Source of the DNA: Aphidius gifuensis
Taxonomy: Eukaryota; Arthropoda; Insecta; Hymenoptera; Braconidae
Reading direction: 5' to 3'
DNA length: 64,000 nucleotides
Assembly (NCBI RefSeq): GCF_014905175.1
Contig: NC_057793.1
Coordinates: 14,658,369-14,722,368, forward strand
In this document: in pieces, positions 11,093-22,654 of the stretch
Position numbering within the stretch: position 1 is the stretch's first letter
Layout: every line of letters starts with the position of its first letter
Position numbers and translations under genes: made by a program
The notes under the pieces: generated by a model
What the model saw: only the letters and a program-made list of their open reading frames with translations
The model's database searches: none
Told to the model about the DNA's origin: nothing

Positions 11093-14048
11093 AAGAATTG
11101 AAGTTACTTGAAATTTTTTTTTATTGTTCTAGAGCGAAAAATATTGAATACGTATTTTTTTTTTTTTTTTTTTCCAAAAAATTTTGACTTGTGATTTTTT
11201 TTAGTTTTGGTTTTATAAGAACTTTTTAAGAAATGTACCAACTTTTGCATACTTTTTACTCAAAAACTATTGACCTCATTGAAAAAATTATAGAGACAAA
11301 AAAGTTTAACTTTTATTTATAGTTTACAAATAAAAACTTTGAAAAATTGTTTAAACAATTTTTCCACCATTATTTGTTAAATAAACAATTGAAATCGATT
11401 TTTCTTAAACTTGGACCCTATTTTTTTTTTTTTTTTTTTCATCAATAAATAATCCTTAAAATATAAGAACTTTTTGAGCAAATTATAGGTTTAGCATTTT
11501 CATAACTTTTTGAGATACAAATGAATAAAGAGTGAAAAATACGGTCCTGTGTGCCACGCGACTATATATACACTGAGAAAAAAAATGTTTGCATTTAAGA
11601 GAAAAGTTGCTGAAATATAGCAAAATTTTGCTTGAAAGTTTTAGGCTTTGATTTGAAAAAAAAATGTATTAAATTGAGCATAATATTTTTTAATTAAAGC
11701 AATTTATTTGCTTTAATTTAAGACAGTTTTTTTTTTATTTAAGAGGAAAGAGAATTAATTTAAGAGAAACTTTGCTAAAAAGGAAGCAAAAATATCCTTT
11801 AAATCGAGCGAATAAGCGGTCTAGTTGAGACAAAAGTTGCTAAAATTTAATGACATTTGATTTTATTTAATGGGTAAATCGTTTAATTTGAGGATAATAT
11901 TGATTAAGTTAATAGAAAATTGTTTTTATACAAAAGAAAAATGGATTAATTCAAAAAAATTATGAATCAATTTAAAACAAAAAGCGATCTAGTTAAGACA
12001 CAAGTTGCTAAAATTAAGCAACATTTGATTTAATTCAATGGGTAAGTCGTTTAACTAGAGAAAATTATCGATTAATTTAAAAAAATTCTGAATCAATATA
12101 AAGCAGAAAAGCGATCTAATCAAGACAAAGCTAAAAGACAAGTTAACGTTGAGATAATATTGATTGCAGAAAATTGACGATTAATTCATTTAATTTAAAG
12201 ATTAAGAAAGTTTATTGATTTGATTTAATTAAGTCGTTTAAGTTATTAGATTAAATTATATAAAGTAATAAAATTTTTTTTTTATTTAATTGAATTAAAA
12301 GAAATGAAAATAAAAAAAAAAATTATTTTTTTATTTTTTTCTTCTTTTCTTTTTTTCAGGACTTATTTTATTTTACACTTGAAGATTTAATTGTTTTTTT
12401 TTTTTTTTTTTTTGTTCTAACCGAGCCTCGAACCTCTGCCTAATCTAAACCTATCTAAACCTATACTTTTAAAAGCCAAAATTGAATCTTCAAATGTAAA
12501 ATAAAAATAAGTCCTGAAAAAGAAGAAAAAATAAAAAAATTATTTTTTTTTTTTATTTTCATTTCTTTCAATCAAAAATAAAAACAATTTTCTATTAATT
12601 TAATCTATAACTTCCTTAAATTAAACGACTTAACCATTAAATTAAATGAAATGTCGCTCAATTTTAGCAACTTCTGTCTTGATTAGATCGCTTTTCTGCT
12701 TTAAATTGATTCAGAATTTTTTTAAATTAATCGATAATTTTCTCTAGTTAAACGACTTACCCATTGAATTAAATCAAATGTTGCTTAATTTTAGCAACTT
12801 GTGTCTTAACTAGATCGCTTTTTGTTTTAAATTGATTCATAATTTTTTTGAATTAATCCATTTTTCTTTTGTATAAAAACAATTTTCTATTAACTTAATC
12901 AATATTATCCTCAAATTAAACGACTTAACCATTAAATTAAAAGAAATGTCGCTCAATTTTAGCAACTTTCGTCTTGATTAGAACGCTTTTCTGCTTTAAA
13001 TTGATTCATAATTTTTTCAAATTAATCGATAATTTCCTCAAGTTAAACGACTTACCCATTAAATTAAATGAAATGTCGCTCAATTTTAGCAACTTGTGTC
13101 TTAACTAGATCGCTTTTTGTCTTGAATTGATTCATAATTTTTTTAAATTAATTCATTTATCATTTATATAAAAACAATTTTCTATCAATTCAATCAATAT
13201 TATCCTTAAATTAAACGATTTACCCATTAAATAAAATCAAATGTCATTTAATTTTAGCAACTTTTGTTTTAACTAGACCGCTTATTCGCTTGATTAAAAG
13301 GATATTTTTGCTTCTTTTTTAGCAAAGTTTCTCTTAAATTAATTCTCTTATCTCTTAAATAAAAAAAAAACTGTCTTAAATTAAAGCAAACAAATTGCTT
13401 TAATTAAAAAATATTTTGTTCAAATTAATACATTTTTTTTTTAAATCAAAGCCTTAAACTTTCAAGCAAAATTTTGCTATATTTTAGCAACTTTTTCTCT
13501 CAGTGTATATATAGATTATAGATATACACTTCCATGAGAGACAGCGCGCCTGCGTGCCGCTCAACTATTTATAGGTATACACTTTCATGAGAGATAGCGC
13601 GTGGACCGTGTTTTTCACTCTTTATTTTTCTGTATCTAAAAAAGTAATGAAAAACCTATGATTTGCTCAAAAATTTCTTATATTTTAAGGATTATTTATT
13701 GATGAAAAAAAAAAAAAAAAAAATAGGGTCCAAGTTTAAGAAAAATCGATTTCAATTGTTTATTTAACAAATAATGGTGGAAAAATTGTTTAAACAATTT
13801 TTTAAAGTTTTTTTTCGTAAACTATAAATAAAAGTTGAACTTTTTTGTCTTTATAATTTTTTCAATGAGGTCAATAGTTTTTGAGTAAAAAGTATGCAAA
13901 AGTTGGTACATTTCTTAAAAAATTCTTAAAAACCAAAACTAAAAAAAATCACAAGTCAAAATTTTTTGGAAAAAAAAAAAAAAATACGTATTCAATGTTT
14001 TTTGCTCTAGAACAATAAAAAGAAATATTTCAAGTAAATTCAAGAAAA
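11093..14048. mobile_element. Giant palindrome, about 2.95 kb (foldback element)
   Basis: The left arm starts near 11093 (AATTGAAGTTACTTGAAATT) and the right arm ends near 14048. Matching blocks are mirrored in order: TTTTTATTGTTCTAGAGC with GCTCTAGAACAATAAAAA, AAATACCAACTTTTGC-type blocks, and TTTCAATTGTTTA near 11380 with its complement near 13750. The axis falls in the unpaired segment 12394-12479. No transposase was found. Around 13511-13610 the right arm has gained a short local duplication (ACTTYCATGAGAGA) absent from the left. Confidence 0.88.
11571..13505. mobile_element. Inner inverted-repeat element with CACTGAGA termini
   Basis: Inside the giant palindrome a distinct pair of termini, CACTGAGAAAAAAA and TTTTTCTCTCAGTG, bounds an inner element. 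Each arm contains about three tandem modules of roughly 195 bp built on GATCTAGTTAAGACACAAG / TTGCTAAAATTAAGC / TCGTTTAA blocks. The central loop contains GAGGTTCGAGGCTC on the minus strand, like a tRNA B box. The inner and outer arms share one axis, so a single element with composite arms is possible, as is an element inserted exactly at an older axis. Confidence 0.65.
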
Positions 14049-14053
14049 AATTC

Positions 14054-15639
14054 TAAACTTGACCCCACCTGATGTGAAATATATGTCTTGATACTGAAAT
14101 TTTATTTGGGAAAAACCAGCTGGGGTCAAGTTAAAATTTTTTTTTTTTCAATAGTTCAAACTTAATTACAACGTCAAAAATATTTTTCTTTCTTGTCTTT
14201 CTGGTATCGCATCGTAATTAATATAGACACAATTAGTGACAATTTCGAATACTTGATTTTACTGAAAAAACTTGTTTTTTTTTTGTTGAGATATTACATC
14301 TTTTTGTAAAGTAAACAATTTATTTATGCTGTCAAATTAGTTTACCGGTTATGTCATGCATACAAACAAATAATAACATACTGTCGTTTTTATTACGTTT
14401 TACTTATTTTTATTATGAATCGCTCTGGACCTGGAAGCAATTATGCTTTGTGTTGCTTCGATTTGATTTCATTTTATAATGTTTGTCAGAATGCCCTATC
14501 TTTTAAGAGAAATTTCAGGAAAAACGCAATTTCTGGAACTGCAATAATTCCAACAACATATGGCGCGTGCACCATCGATGCGATATTGAATACTGCCCTG
14601 ATATAAAGGTTCTTTCACACCATTCTACTATTCTTGCTCAATTTTATTTGATAATGTTGTCGAATAACTCTGGACTTGGAAGCCATAATGCTTTGATCTG
14701 ATTTGGGTTTAGAATGTTTGTTAGAGTGTGGTAAGGTTTTAAAGAAATATCAAGAAAAACGCAATTTCTGAAATTGATTTTAAACTTTAAAAAAAAAGTT
14801 TACATCTAAAAAATCTGTTTTTTTTTCAATCAAAAAGTTTATTATTGATTCAATAGGATGATCAGAAGACAAAATATCTTCATCTCATCAATCATTTTTT
14901 AAAATAAATTCCCAAGAAATTGGAGGGTTAGGGTTAGCTCTATGCCGTGTATATTAGGCACGGTAGTTATCTCGTTCCTCCACTTTCTTTTTTTTTCTCA
15001 TACTTGACGCGAGGCACTACCTCTTGATAGGAGTACATTAGCACACCTGATGATCAGGATTCGCGCCCATATCCTAACGACATATGGTGCGCGCACTAAC
15101 GCTGCAATATTGAATACTGTAGCACGATCGATGCGACATTGAATAATGTACTGATATAAATAAAGGCTCTTTCACACCATTCTACTATTATTGCTCAATT
15201 TTATTTTATAAGGTTGTCGAATTGCTCTGAACTTGGAAGCCATAATGCTTTGATATAATATTTCGTTCTATAAAGTTTGTCAGAGTGCCCTAACTTTTTA
15301 AAGAAATTCAAGAAAAAACGTAATTTCTGAAAATGATTTTGAAGTTTAAAAAAAAAGTATACATCTAAAAAATCTGTTTTTTTTTTCTATAAAAAAGTGT
15401 GATATTGATTTAATAAAATGATTAGAAGACATAATATATTCATCTGATCAATCATATTTTGAAATAATTTCCCAAGGAATTGGAGGGTTAGGGTTAGCTT
15501 TATGCCGATAATATATAGGCACGGTAGTTAATCTCGTTTCTCCCACTTTTTTTTTTTTCTCATACTTGACGCGAGGCACTACCGTGCCTCTTGATATAAA
15601 TAATATTTAAATTGAGAAAAAAAGGTGGGGTCAAGTTTA
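14054..15639. mobile_element. TIR element, 17-bp perfect termini, internal duplication
   Basis: TAAACTTGACCCCACCT at 14054-14070 is perfectly mirrored at 15623-15639. The inside has partial direct repeats beginning near 14411, 14656 and 15205. They share CTCTGGACYTGGAAGC, ATTATGCTTTG, a TTTCTGAAA block and a GGGTTAGCTYTATGCCG block. Two copies (about 14930 and 15480) carry a short hairpin around GGCACGGTAG. No transposase was seen; a 63-codon frame at 14415 looks fortuitous. Confidence 0.75.
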
Positions 15640-16469
15640 AAATTTTGTCAACAGTTAAGACTTTTTTAAAATTATTTTATTTGTGATTACGTTACGTGAT
15701 TTATTTATCAATCACATTTTTTATCGAGTACATTTTTAATTTTCATTTATGCTTCTTTAAAAATACTTTTTTCTAGTGATTATATTTTGAAACCACATTT
15801 CCATTCAATAAATTATCTTAAATTTTTCATGATTTTATTTGTGATCACATTTATCAAAAATAATATTGTTAATTATAATGGAAATAAAAGATTCAATAAA
15901 AGATAGATGTTGAAACATTATTTATTCGTTTGTAAAAAAATTATTCCAAAAATTAAAATAAACAATGTAATCAATTAAAAATGTGATTGAGAAATAAATC
16001 ACATAATGTGATCGCAAATTTAATCATAAAAAATTTAAAATTAGTTCAATAAATAGAAATGTGATTTAATAATATGATCACCCAAAAATGAGACTGATAA
16101 AGTTATTTTCAATGAGAACACGTGGTTGGCTGTCATAAGTGTGTGAGTGCTGTGTGTAAGTTTGCGGTGGCGCATTCATTGCAACACGCGGATTCAGGCG
16201 CCATAATGATGTAATTTTCGACGCTTGATCCAGATTGGTCAACTAATAACGATAATAACTCAGGCACAAAACGTCGACGATCCAAAATTCATAAACATTC
16301 AACTTTTGAAATTTTATTACAATCGTAGTACACCTACCATGCACGACTCACGAGACACTTTGTATCTCACAGTGGAATATTTCCTGGTTTTACTGAAAAA
16401 TCTATGGGTTTCTTAGCTATACTGATCCACTTAGACATTACAAGAAGAAAAAACAGTGCAACAGGTTAG
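15640..16469. other. Intron with a CpG-richer patch and a dispersed repeat
   Basis: 15700-16080 has loosely repeated TGTGATTA/ATCACATTT words. 16120-16230 is richer in GC and CpG, with GGTGGCGCATTC and a donor-like GTGTGTAAGTTT. From about 16250, ATAACTCAGGCACAAA begins a segment of about 80 bp that recurs at 24965. No gene was recognised. Confidence 0.4.
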
Positions 16470-16890
16470 CAAGTTTGTTGATGATGTTATCAATAATATA
16501 TCGTTATTAATATTATTGGTATTGAAATTATTGTTATTATTATTATTCATACTATGAATATATATAAATGATAATAATAACAACAATAATTTCGATAACA
16601 TTATCAATTATTAATAATATTATTGATAATAATAATAATAATATCTATAATAATAATAATATTTGAAATATAAATACTAATAATTATTGATATTTATATT
16701 TGAATATTATTGTCAGTATTAATATTATTATTATCGATGATATCATTGGAATTATTGTTGTTATTTTTATTTATACTATGGTTATATATATTTATAATAT
16801 TATTATAAAGAATAATAATATCAATGGTATTAATCATATTTATAATAATAATATCAATGATATTGGTTATACTAATAATAGTTTTTAATT
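16470..16890. repeat. ATT/AAT microsatellite region
   Basis: This is an interrupted trinucleotide AAT/ATT repeat, partly self-complementary. The open frames here on both strands (I, N and D-rich) are products of the repeat. Confidence 0.92.
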
Positions 16891-17528
16891 GAATATGAGG
16901 GTCCGGATCGTAGAACACGCTGTTTTGTCAAGAATACGCTCCTTGAACATAAACAAATTATTGGTCGACTGTCCTATCAGAATATACTTCCTGATACTAC
17001 TATATTCAAACTAAACTGCACCTTAGTTTACCAGCAGATTATGCACCTAGAACTAACTTATTACTGCTTCGTTTTGATACAGTCCTTTTCAGGTAAAGAT
17101 CGGGTGAAGCTCGTACATTTATATGACTGTAGGGTTATAGTTGAATAAAAATATACCAATATATTATTATAATGCATATGCATGTAACTTAAAATTATAT
17201 TTATTGTTAAAAACAAAATTAAGTAAATGAAATTATTACTATGATCATTCAATATATGATCTTACATTAATCGAGATATATATAGAAAAGATGAAGGTTA
17301 TTAATAGTAAATTATTCTTGCGTTGTTGGTATACGGGTGATACAAATTGATTAGCGTGAGCTAACAAGTCGATTGACTGTTACTATTTTATTTTAGAATG
17401 CTATTTGATTTCTGTAGAAGACAGTGAAATTAATACAATGTGATTATTGAGATTCGTGACAAGTTAAGGCAGCGATCTGAGGTCTGGACAAGACTAACTA
17501 ATTAACATAAAAGTACCATATTATATAG
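16891..17528. other. AT-rich intron, no feature seen
   Basis: There is no recognisable repeat, RNA or coding segment. Confidence 0.45.
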
Positions 17529-18628
17529 GCTTCCAACCCCAAGATAAAATTTTTGGAGTCTTTATGAGTCTTTAAAATAAAGATGAGCCTTTATTTGACC
17601 CTTTCTATGTGCCACTAGCGGGACTCATAAATACTCTGACCCACAGTGGTTGAGTCTTTAAAATAAAGGCTGCATGCGTAAATACTCTGCATGTGAAAAA
17701 AAAAATGAGCCTTTTTTTTTTAAATACTCATAAAGGGTCTGACTTTGCATCTTTCAGAGTATTTAAAATAAAGGCTCTGAAATATTAAGGAAAGTTTATT
17801 TTTTTATTTGATATTAAATGGTTAAATGAAAATCGTGCGCGCAACTACCGGGATTCGAAAGGATAACCACGATGTCTATAATTGTATAAATAAACGCTTT
17901 AGCCCGCTCGACCACTGGACCATCGATGCAAAGATTAATTTTTTTACTTCAATATTTGACGTTCAGTCACGAGAGGCACAAACGAAATTATAAACATCAA
18001 AAAATTATTTTGCAATATTGTATTACACTCAATAATCATATGCATATTTATTATAATTAATATATGGATTAATTAATCTATATAATTAATAAAATACGAA
18101 ATAGTTTCGTTGTATTTATTTATTAAAGTTAAAGTAATAACAGACTGGATACATTTTTAAATGAAAGAAATATAGCTATGGACATTGGAAATTTTATGAG
18201 ACTTTGAAAATTTTGGTTGAGGTTTGACCAGGTTGTCCTATTATTATTCGAAATGTGGTAAAGATACTTGATTCTATCCTAAATATGGAAAATTAAACAA
18301 AAAAAAAATTACATATTTAAATAATAAATTGGTTTATTCATTAGTTAGAAAACATCTAAGTTTGCAGACGAATTGGAAATTATTCTAAGTTCCTCAACTC
18401 GAAAATAATCTAAGTCCTCGTTGAAGCCAAAAAAATTCTAAGTGTTGAAACTAAAAGTGAGTCCCAAAAAAAAAGGCTCTGAAATACTCGCGCCCACGAT
18501 TCAATATATGACGAGTATTTGAAAAAAAGACTCATAGAGGCTCTGAAAGGCTGTGAAATACTCTAAATCGATAAATAAAGACTCATAAAGAGTCATAAAG
18601 GCTCAAAAATTTTATCCCGGGACTCCCA
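17529..18628. mobile_element. 1.1-kb inverted-repeat element with AAGGCTCT internal words
   Basis: The left end AAGATAAAATTTTTGGAGTC matches the complement of the right end at 18600-18625 (GAGCC in place of GAGTC), followed by TTTATGAGTCTTT-type words. Forms of GAGTCTTTAAAATAAAG and GGCTCTGAAATACTC are scattered on both sides. A tRNA-like segment lies inside at 17836-17930. There is no transposase. Confidence 0.7.
17836..17930 (-). other. tRNA-Leu/Ser-like segment inside the inverted-repeat element
   Basis: On the minus strand an A-box-like TGGTCCAGTGGTCGAGCGGG is followed, about 50 nt later, by a B-box-like TTTCGAATCCCGG. The long gap and GAGCGG resemble class II tRNAs (Leu or Ser). The acceptor stem does not pair cleanly, so this is probably a captured tRNA fragment or SINE head and not a working gene. 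Confidence 0.5.
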
Positions 18629-19084
18629 TCTCAGATTCTAGTCTATTGATTTTTATTACCCAAAAATCCTCGTGACAACAATTATACATATAAAATTCTT
18701 AGAACAGCTATAAAGTAAATTGAAGGAAATCTAAAATAATATCCGGGTCCTATATATTTTTGGGCAAACTGACATTAGAATTTCAGTTTTACGACTTTTT
18801 TATGGGTTACACTCGTCAACCTATCTGAATTCTTAGTAACTTAAATTGTAGTGTATTGCCTTGTTGATCTTAAAGGTCGAAAACATCTATTGATGATTTC
18901 ACCCTCGCGACAATAATAAAATTGATGCACGGCAGCTGCGTACGTGACCAGGGGGGACGCTAAACCGGTTCCTCCAACGGCATTGACACTTGACCTAATA
19001 TTTACGTATACCAACTTGTTAGATTTTATACTTATATATTTATTTTCATATTATATACTTAATTGATATGAAAATTTTGTAAAG
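18629..19084. other. Intron, no feature seen
   Basis: There is one GC-richer patch at 18925-18985 and nothing recognised. Confidence 0.4.
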
Positions 19085-19180
19085 TTATAACAACGCTTAG
19101 CGCTCGAAGCCTAAGAAAACGCGACTTAAAATGTATATAAAGAATTAGAAAATACATATTTTCCTTCAAATCATTTTTTT

Positions 19181-20782
19181 AGTGTTCCGTAGGACACTTA
19201 TGTTTTCACTTTTCGTGTGACTTTTTGTTATTTCGCGATAAAAATAAAAGTTATGAATCGAATTGGCTTCTATGAAGCCCATTAGGTACCATTTTTTTTC
19301 CCAAAAGCAATCATCGTATTTAGTTTCAATTTTTGGCCCTTATCAGTTGTGATAGTGCCATTTTTCTACAGGGTCCAATTTCAAATATTGACGGATCGGA
19401 TCCGGCAATGATTCAATCGACGACGCTTCATGTGTAGACTCTCCGATATTTTTTTGAAATTTTTTGGTCGTTTATTTTTTTTTTTATTAAACAAAATGTA
19501 GTGTCAGAATTTGTTTTTGCAAGATATTCTTCGAACCGCCGAACCGAATTAGTTGATGTTAAATAAAATTTATGTTTTTTTTTTTTCCCAAAAGCAATCA
19601 TCATATTTATTTTCAATTTTCAGCCCTTGTCAGTTGTGATAGCGCCATTTTTCTACAGGGCCCAATTTCAAAAATTGACGGATCGGATCCGGCAATTATT
19701 CAATCGACGACGCTTCATCTGTAGACTCTCCGATATTTTTTTGAAATTTTTTGGTCGTTTATTTTTTTTTTTATTAAACAAAATGTAGTGTCAGAATTTG
19801 TTTTTGCAAGATATTTTTTGAACCACCGAACCGAATTAGTTGATGTTAAATAATATTTATGTTTTTTTTTTTTCCCAAAAGCAATCATCATATTTATTTT
19901 CAATTTTCGGCCCTTATCAGTTGTGATAGTGCCATTTTTCTACAGGGCCCAATTTCAAATATTGACGGATCGGATCCGGCAATGATTCAATCGACGACGC
20001 TTCATCTGTAGACTCTACGATAGTTTTTTGAAGTTTTTTGGTCGTTTATTTTTTTTTTTTATTAAACAAAATGTAGTGTCAGAATTTGTTTTTGCAAGAT
20101 ATTTTTTGAACCGCCGAACCGAATTAGTTGATGTTAAATGAAATTTATGTTTTTTTTTTTTTCCCAAAAGCAATTATCATATTTATTTTGAATTTTTGGG
20201 CCTTATTAGATTTAATATCCGCATTTTTCGATAGGGCCCAATTCCAAATATACACGGATCGATTCCGGCAATGTTTCAATCGACGACGCTTCATCTGTAG
20301 ACTTTACGATATTTTTTTGAAATTTTTCGGTCGTTTATTTTTTTTTTTATTACACAAAATGTAGTGTCAGAATTTGTTTTTGCAAGATATTTTTTGAACC
20401 GCCGAACCGAATTAGTTGATGTTAAATGAAATTTATGTTTTTTTTTTTCCCAAAAGCAATTATCATATTTATTTTCAATTTTTGGGCCTTAATAGATTTA
20501 ATATTTCCATTTTTCGATAGGGCTCAATTTCAAATATTGACAGATCGATTCCGGCAATGTTTCATTCGATGACGCTTCATCTGTAGACTTTACGTTATTT
20601 TTTTGAAATTTTTCGGTCGTTTATTTTTTTTTTTTATTAAACAACAGAAATAAACAACTCTAGAAAATAAAACAAAACTAAAAAAATAGTCATTTATTTT
20701 ACAACAAAATGAAAAAACAAACAACAAAAAAAAAAATAAAAAATCCTACGGAACACTTAGGGTGCACCTTGGGGGACTTGAC
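19181..20782 (+). mobile_element. Nested TIR element, AGTGTTCCGTAGGA termini, expanded inside
   Basis: The left terminus is AGTGTTCCGTAGGACACTTA at 19181. The complement TCCTACGGAACACT is at 20744-20757, followed by an asymmetric extension GGTGCACCTTGGGGGACTTG to about 20782. The body is five tandem 287-bp repeats (19300-20640). It sits in the left arm of the palindrome 19085-21775. A second, single-unit copy lies inverted at 45159-45568, so this is a dispersed family. There is no transposase. Confidence 0.88.
19300..20640. repeat. Five tandem 287-bp repeats inside the nested element
   Basis: The anchor CCCAAAAGCAATCATCAT or a variant recurs at 19300, 19587, 19874, 20163 and 20449 (spacings 287, 287, 289, 286). 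Units share ATTGACGGATCGGATCCGGC, TCGACGACGCTTCATCTG and GAACCGCCGAACCGAATTAG. Units 1-3 are nearly identical. Units 4-5 carry shared differences (AATTATCAT, GATCGATTCCGG), so expansion occurred in steps. Confidence 0.93.
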
Positions 20783-21775
20783 TATATTTTTTTTTATATT
20801 AACGCGTTGTAACGAAAATTTATTTTTGAAAGAATAGAGTATTGTGTCTTAAAAATAAATAATTCAACTTACAAATATGACTGTAGCTCTATAATAATCT
20901 AGCGATACCAACAGCATTATTGAAAAAATTATTTATCTACATTGTTTAATTTTTTTTATTTACTGTTTCATGGCGACGGAAAAATTCAATTTGTCTAACT
21001 TCAAACGAAAAAAGAGTCGGAGAAATTTGAAAATTGAGTAACTTGTCAGTGACAATATTGTGTAGCAGTATATCAAGAAGTTTTATACAAATTTTCAGGT
21101 ATTTTTATTAATTATTTACTGAGTTATTAATTTAACAACAAATTGCAAGCCGCTGTTAAGGCTATATATGCTTGATCGTTACCTCCTCTACCGTAAACGT
21201 GTATGCTCGCGCGTTTGTATATTCATGAAAATACAAACGATAGACGCGCAATTTGTTGTTAAATTAATAACTCAGTGAATGATTAATAAAAATACTTAAA
21301 AATTTGTATAAATCTTTTTGATATACTGCTACACAATATTGTCACTGACAAGTTACTCAATTTTTAAATTTCTCCGACTCTTTTTCCGTTTAAAGTTAGA
21401 CAAATTGAATTTTTCCGTCACCATGAAACAATAAATGAAAAAAATTAAACAATATAAATAAATAATTATTTCAATAATGCTGTTGGTATCGCTAGATTAT
21501 TATAAAGCTACAGACAAATTTTCAAGTTGATTTATTTATTTTTAAGAAAGTTATCACAAGTTATATACTCCAAAAAAAGTATTGTTTTCAAAAAATAAAT
21601 TTTCGTTTTTATTTTTTAACGCGTTAACTAATTGATATAAAAAAAATGATTTGAAGGAAAATATGTATTTTCTAATTCTTTATATGATTGTATTTTTTTT
21701 TTTAATTTTTCGTGTTTGATTTTTTACCCATTTTAAGTCGCGTTTTCTTAGGCTTCGAGCGCTAAGCGTGTTATA

Positions 21776-22329
21776 CAATCTGGACCCTCATATATTCATT
21801 CATGATTTTTTCATTCATTATTTTCATAAACGCTGCAAACTGATCAGCTACACTATTGGCAACGCACACACGCTCGTTCATTCTAAGCATATCTCTTTTC
21901 TCGCTCGGAGTCACTTACTCACTCAGTCTCATTAGTTATATAGGCAAACGCCCGCTCAGTCTAAGCGTTCACTCGTTCCGAGTGTTACATGGCTGACACA
22001 CGGTTTTTTTTTCACTACCCTGCGAAAAGAAGTTTCACTTCAAAAATGACACCGCAACTGTATGTTGTAGACGATATAATTAATATATTATCAAAAATTT
22101 TATAATTGTGGTCTTTTTTTACAGATCATAAATTGAAAATGCTTCCAATTAAAACCATTTTTATTTTATCGGCTACAAAATACAGTTGCGATGTTATTTT
22201 TCGTTGAAAAAAAAAAAAAAAATATTGATGAATTTTGTTTTTATTGTCAACAGATATTTATATTTTTGTTCATATAATTTAGTTATGAAAATATCTTTTT
22301 TTAGTGTGTATCGAAGATTTTTCTGAACA
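21776..22329. other. Intron with a promoter-like GC-richer patch
   Basis: 21840-22010 is richer in GC, with repeated CGCTCGTTC/TCTAAGCRTT words and a TATA-like TTATATAGGC near 21935. It could be the end of a retroelement or a promoter. Nothing confirms either. Confidence 0.35.
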
Positions 22330-22650
22330 AAGACAAAAACTGGTACATTGGCCGATGAATGGTGGTCCTTGATTGGTAGCCAAGCATAGGTAATTCATGG
22401 CATATACTTGGCAAACGACTGGTCTGTTATTGTGCTGCCACGATTGGCAGCCTTGCATTGGCCAACGTTCAGCCAGTAATTGGTTGCCATTCATCGGCTG
22501 ATCCTTGGAAAATTCATGGCTGCTAAGCATCGGTTGATCTTTGGCATATTCATGATTGTCAATCTTTAGCCAATTCGTAGTAAATGTAAGATTGGCATTC
22601 ATCGGTCAATTCGTGGCAAATTTATGGCTGGCCATTTAACGGCTACTAAC
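22330..22650. repeat. Degenerate short repeats of TTGGC / TTCATGGC words
   Basis: TTGGC or its complement GCCAA, and TTCATSGC, recur every 15-25 nt (for example TTGATTGGTAGCCAAGC, CATTGGCCAACG, TTCATGGCTGC). The word density produces a 107-codon minus-strand frame at 22279-22602, which I do not regard as a gene. The repeat stops at about 22645. Confidence 0.6.
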
Positions 22651-22654
22651 CGGC

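Larger units (their letters stand above)
19085..21775. mobile_element. Palindromic element interrupted by a nested TIR element
   Basis: The left terminus has CGCTTAGCGCTCGAAGCC (19094) and CTAAGAAAACGCGACTTAAA; the right terminus (21731-21775) is the complement. The arms continue from about 20790 (TTAACGCGTTGTAACGAAAA, mirrored near 21600-21620) to a loop at about 21151-21240. The left arm is broken at 19181 by a 1.6-kb insertion (next entry). The right arm keeps the intact counterpart TATAAAAAAAATGATTTG (21641-21654), so it records the pre-insertion state. The arms hold no gene. Confidence 0.87.

Noticed and set aside
14925..15500. GGGTTAGGGTTAG as telomeric repeat
   Set aside because: Only two tandem copies occur, inside duplicated parts of a TIR element; insect telomeres are usually long TTAGG arrays.
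16694..16918. Open frames on both strands rich in Asn, Ile and Asp
   Set aside because: They are generated by an AAT/ATT microsatellite.
19428..20364. Repeated 62- to 78-codon frames around 19428-20364
   Set aside because: They occur in successive 287-bp repeat units and on both strands; they are repeat products.
22279..22602. 107-codon minus-strand frame with repeated DQPM and W residues
   Set aside because: It is created by the TTGGC/TTCATGGC word repeats and has no recognisable domain.
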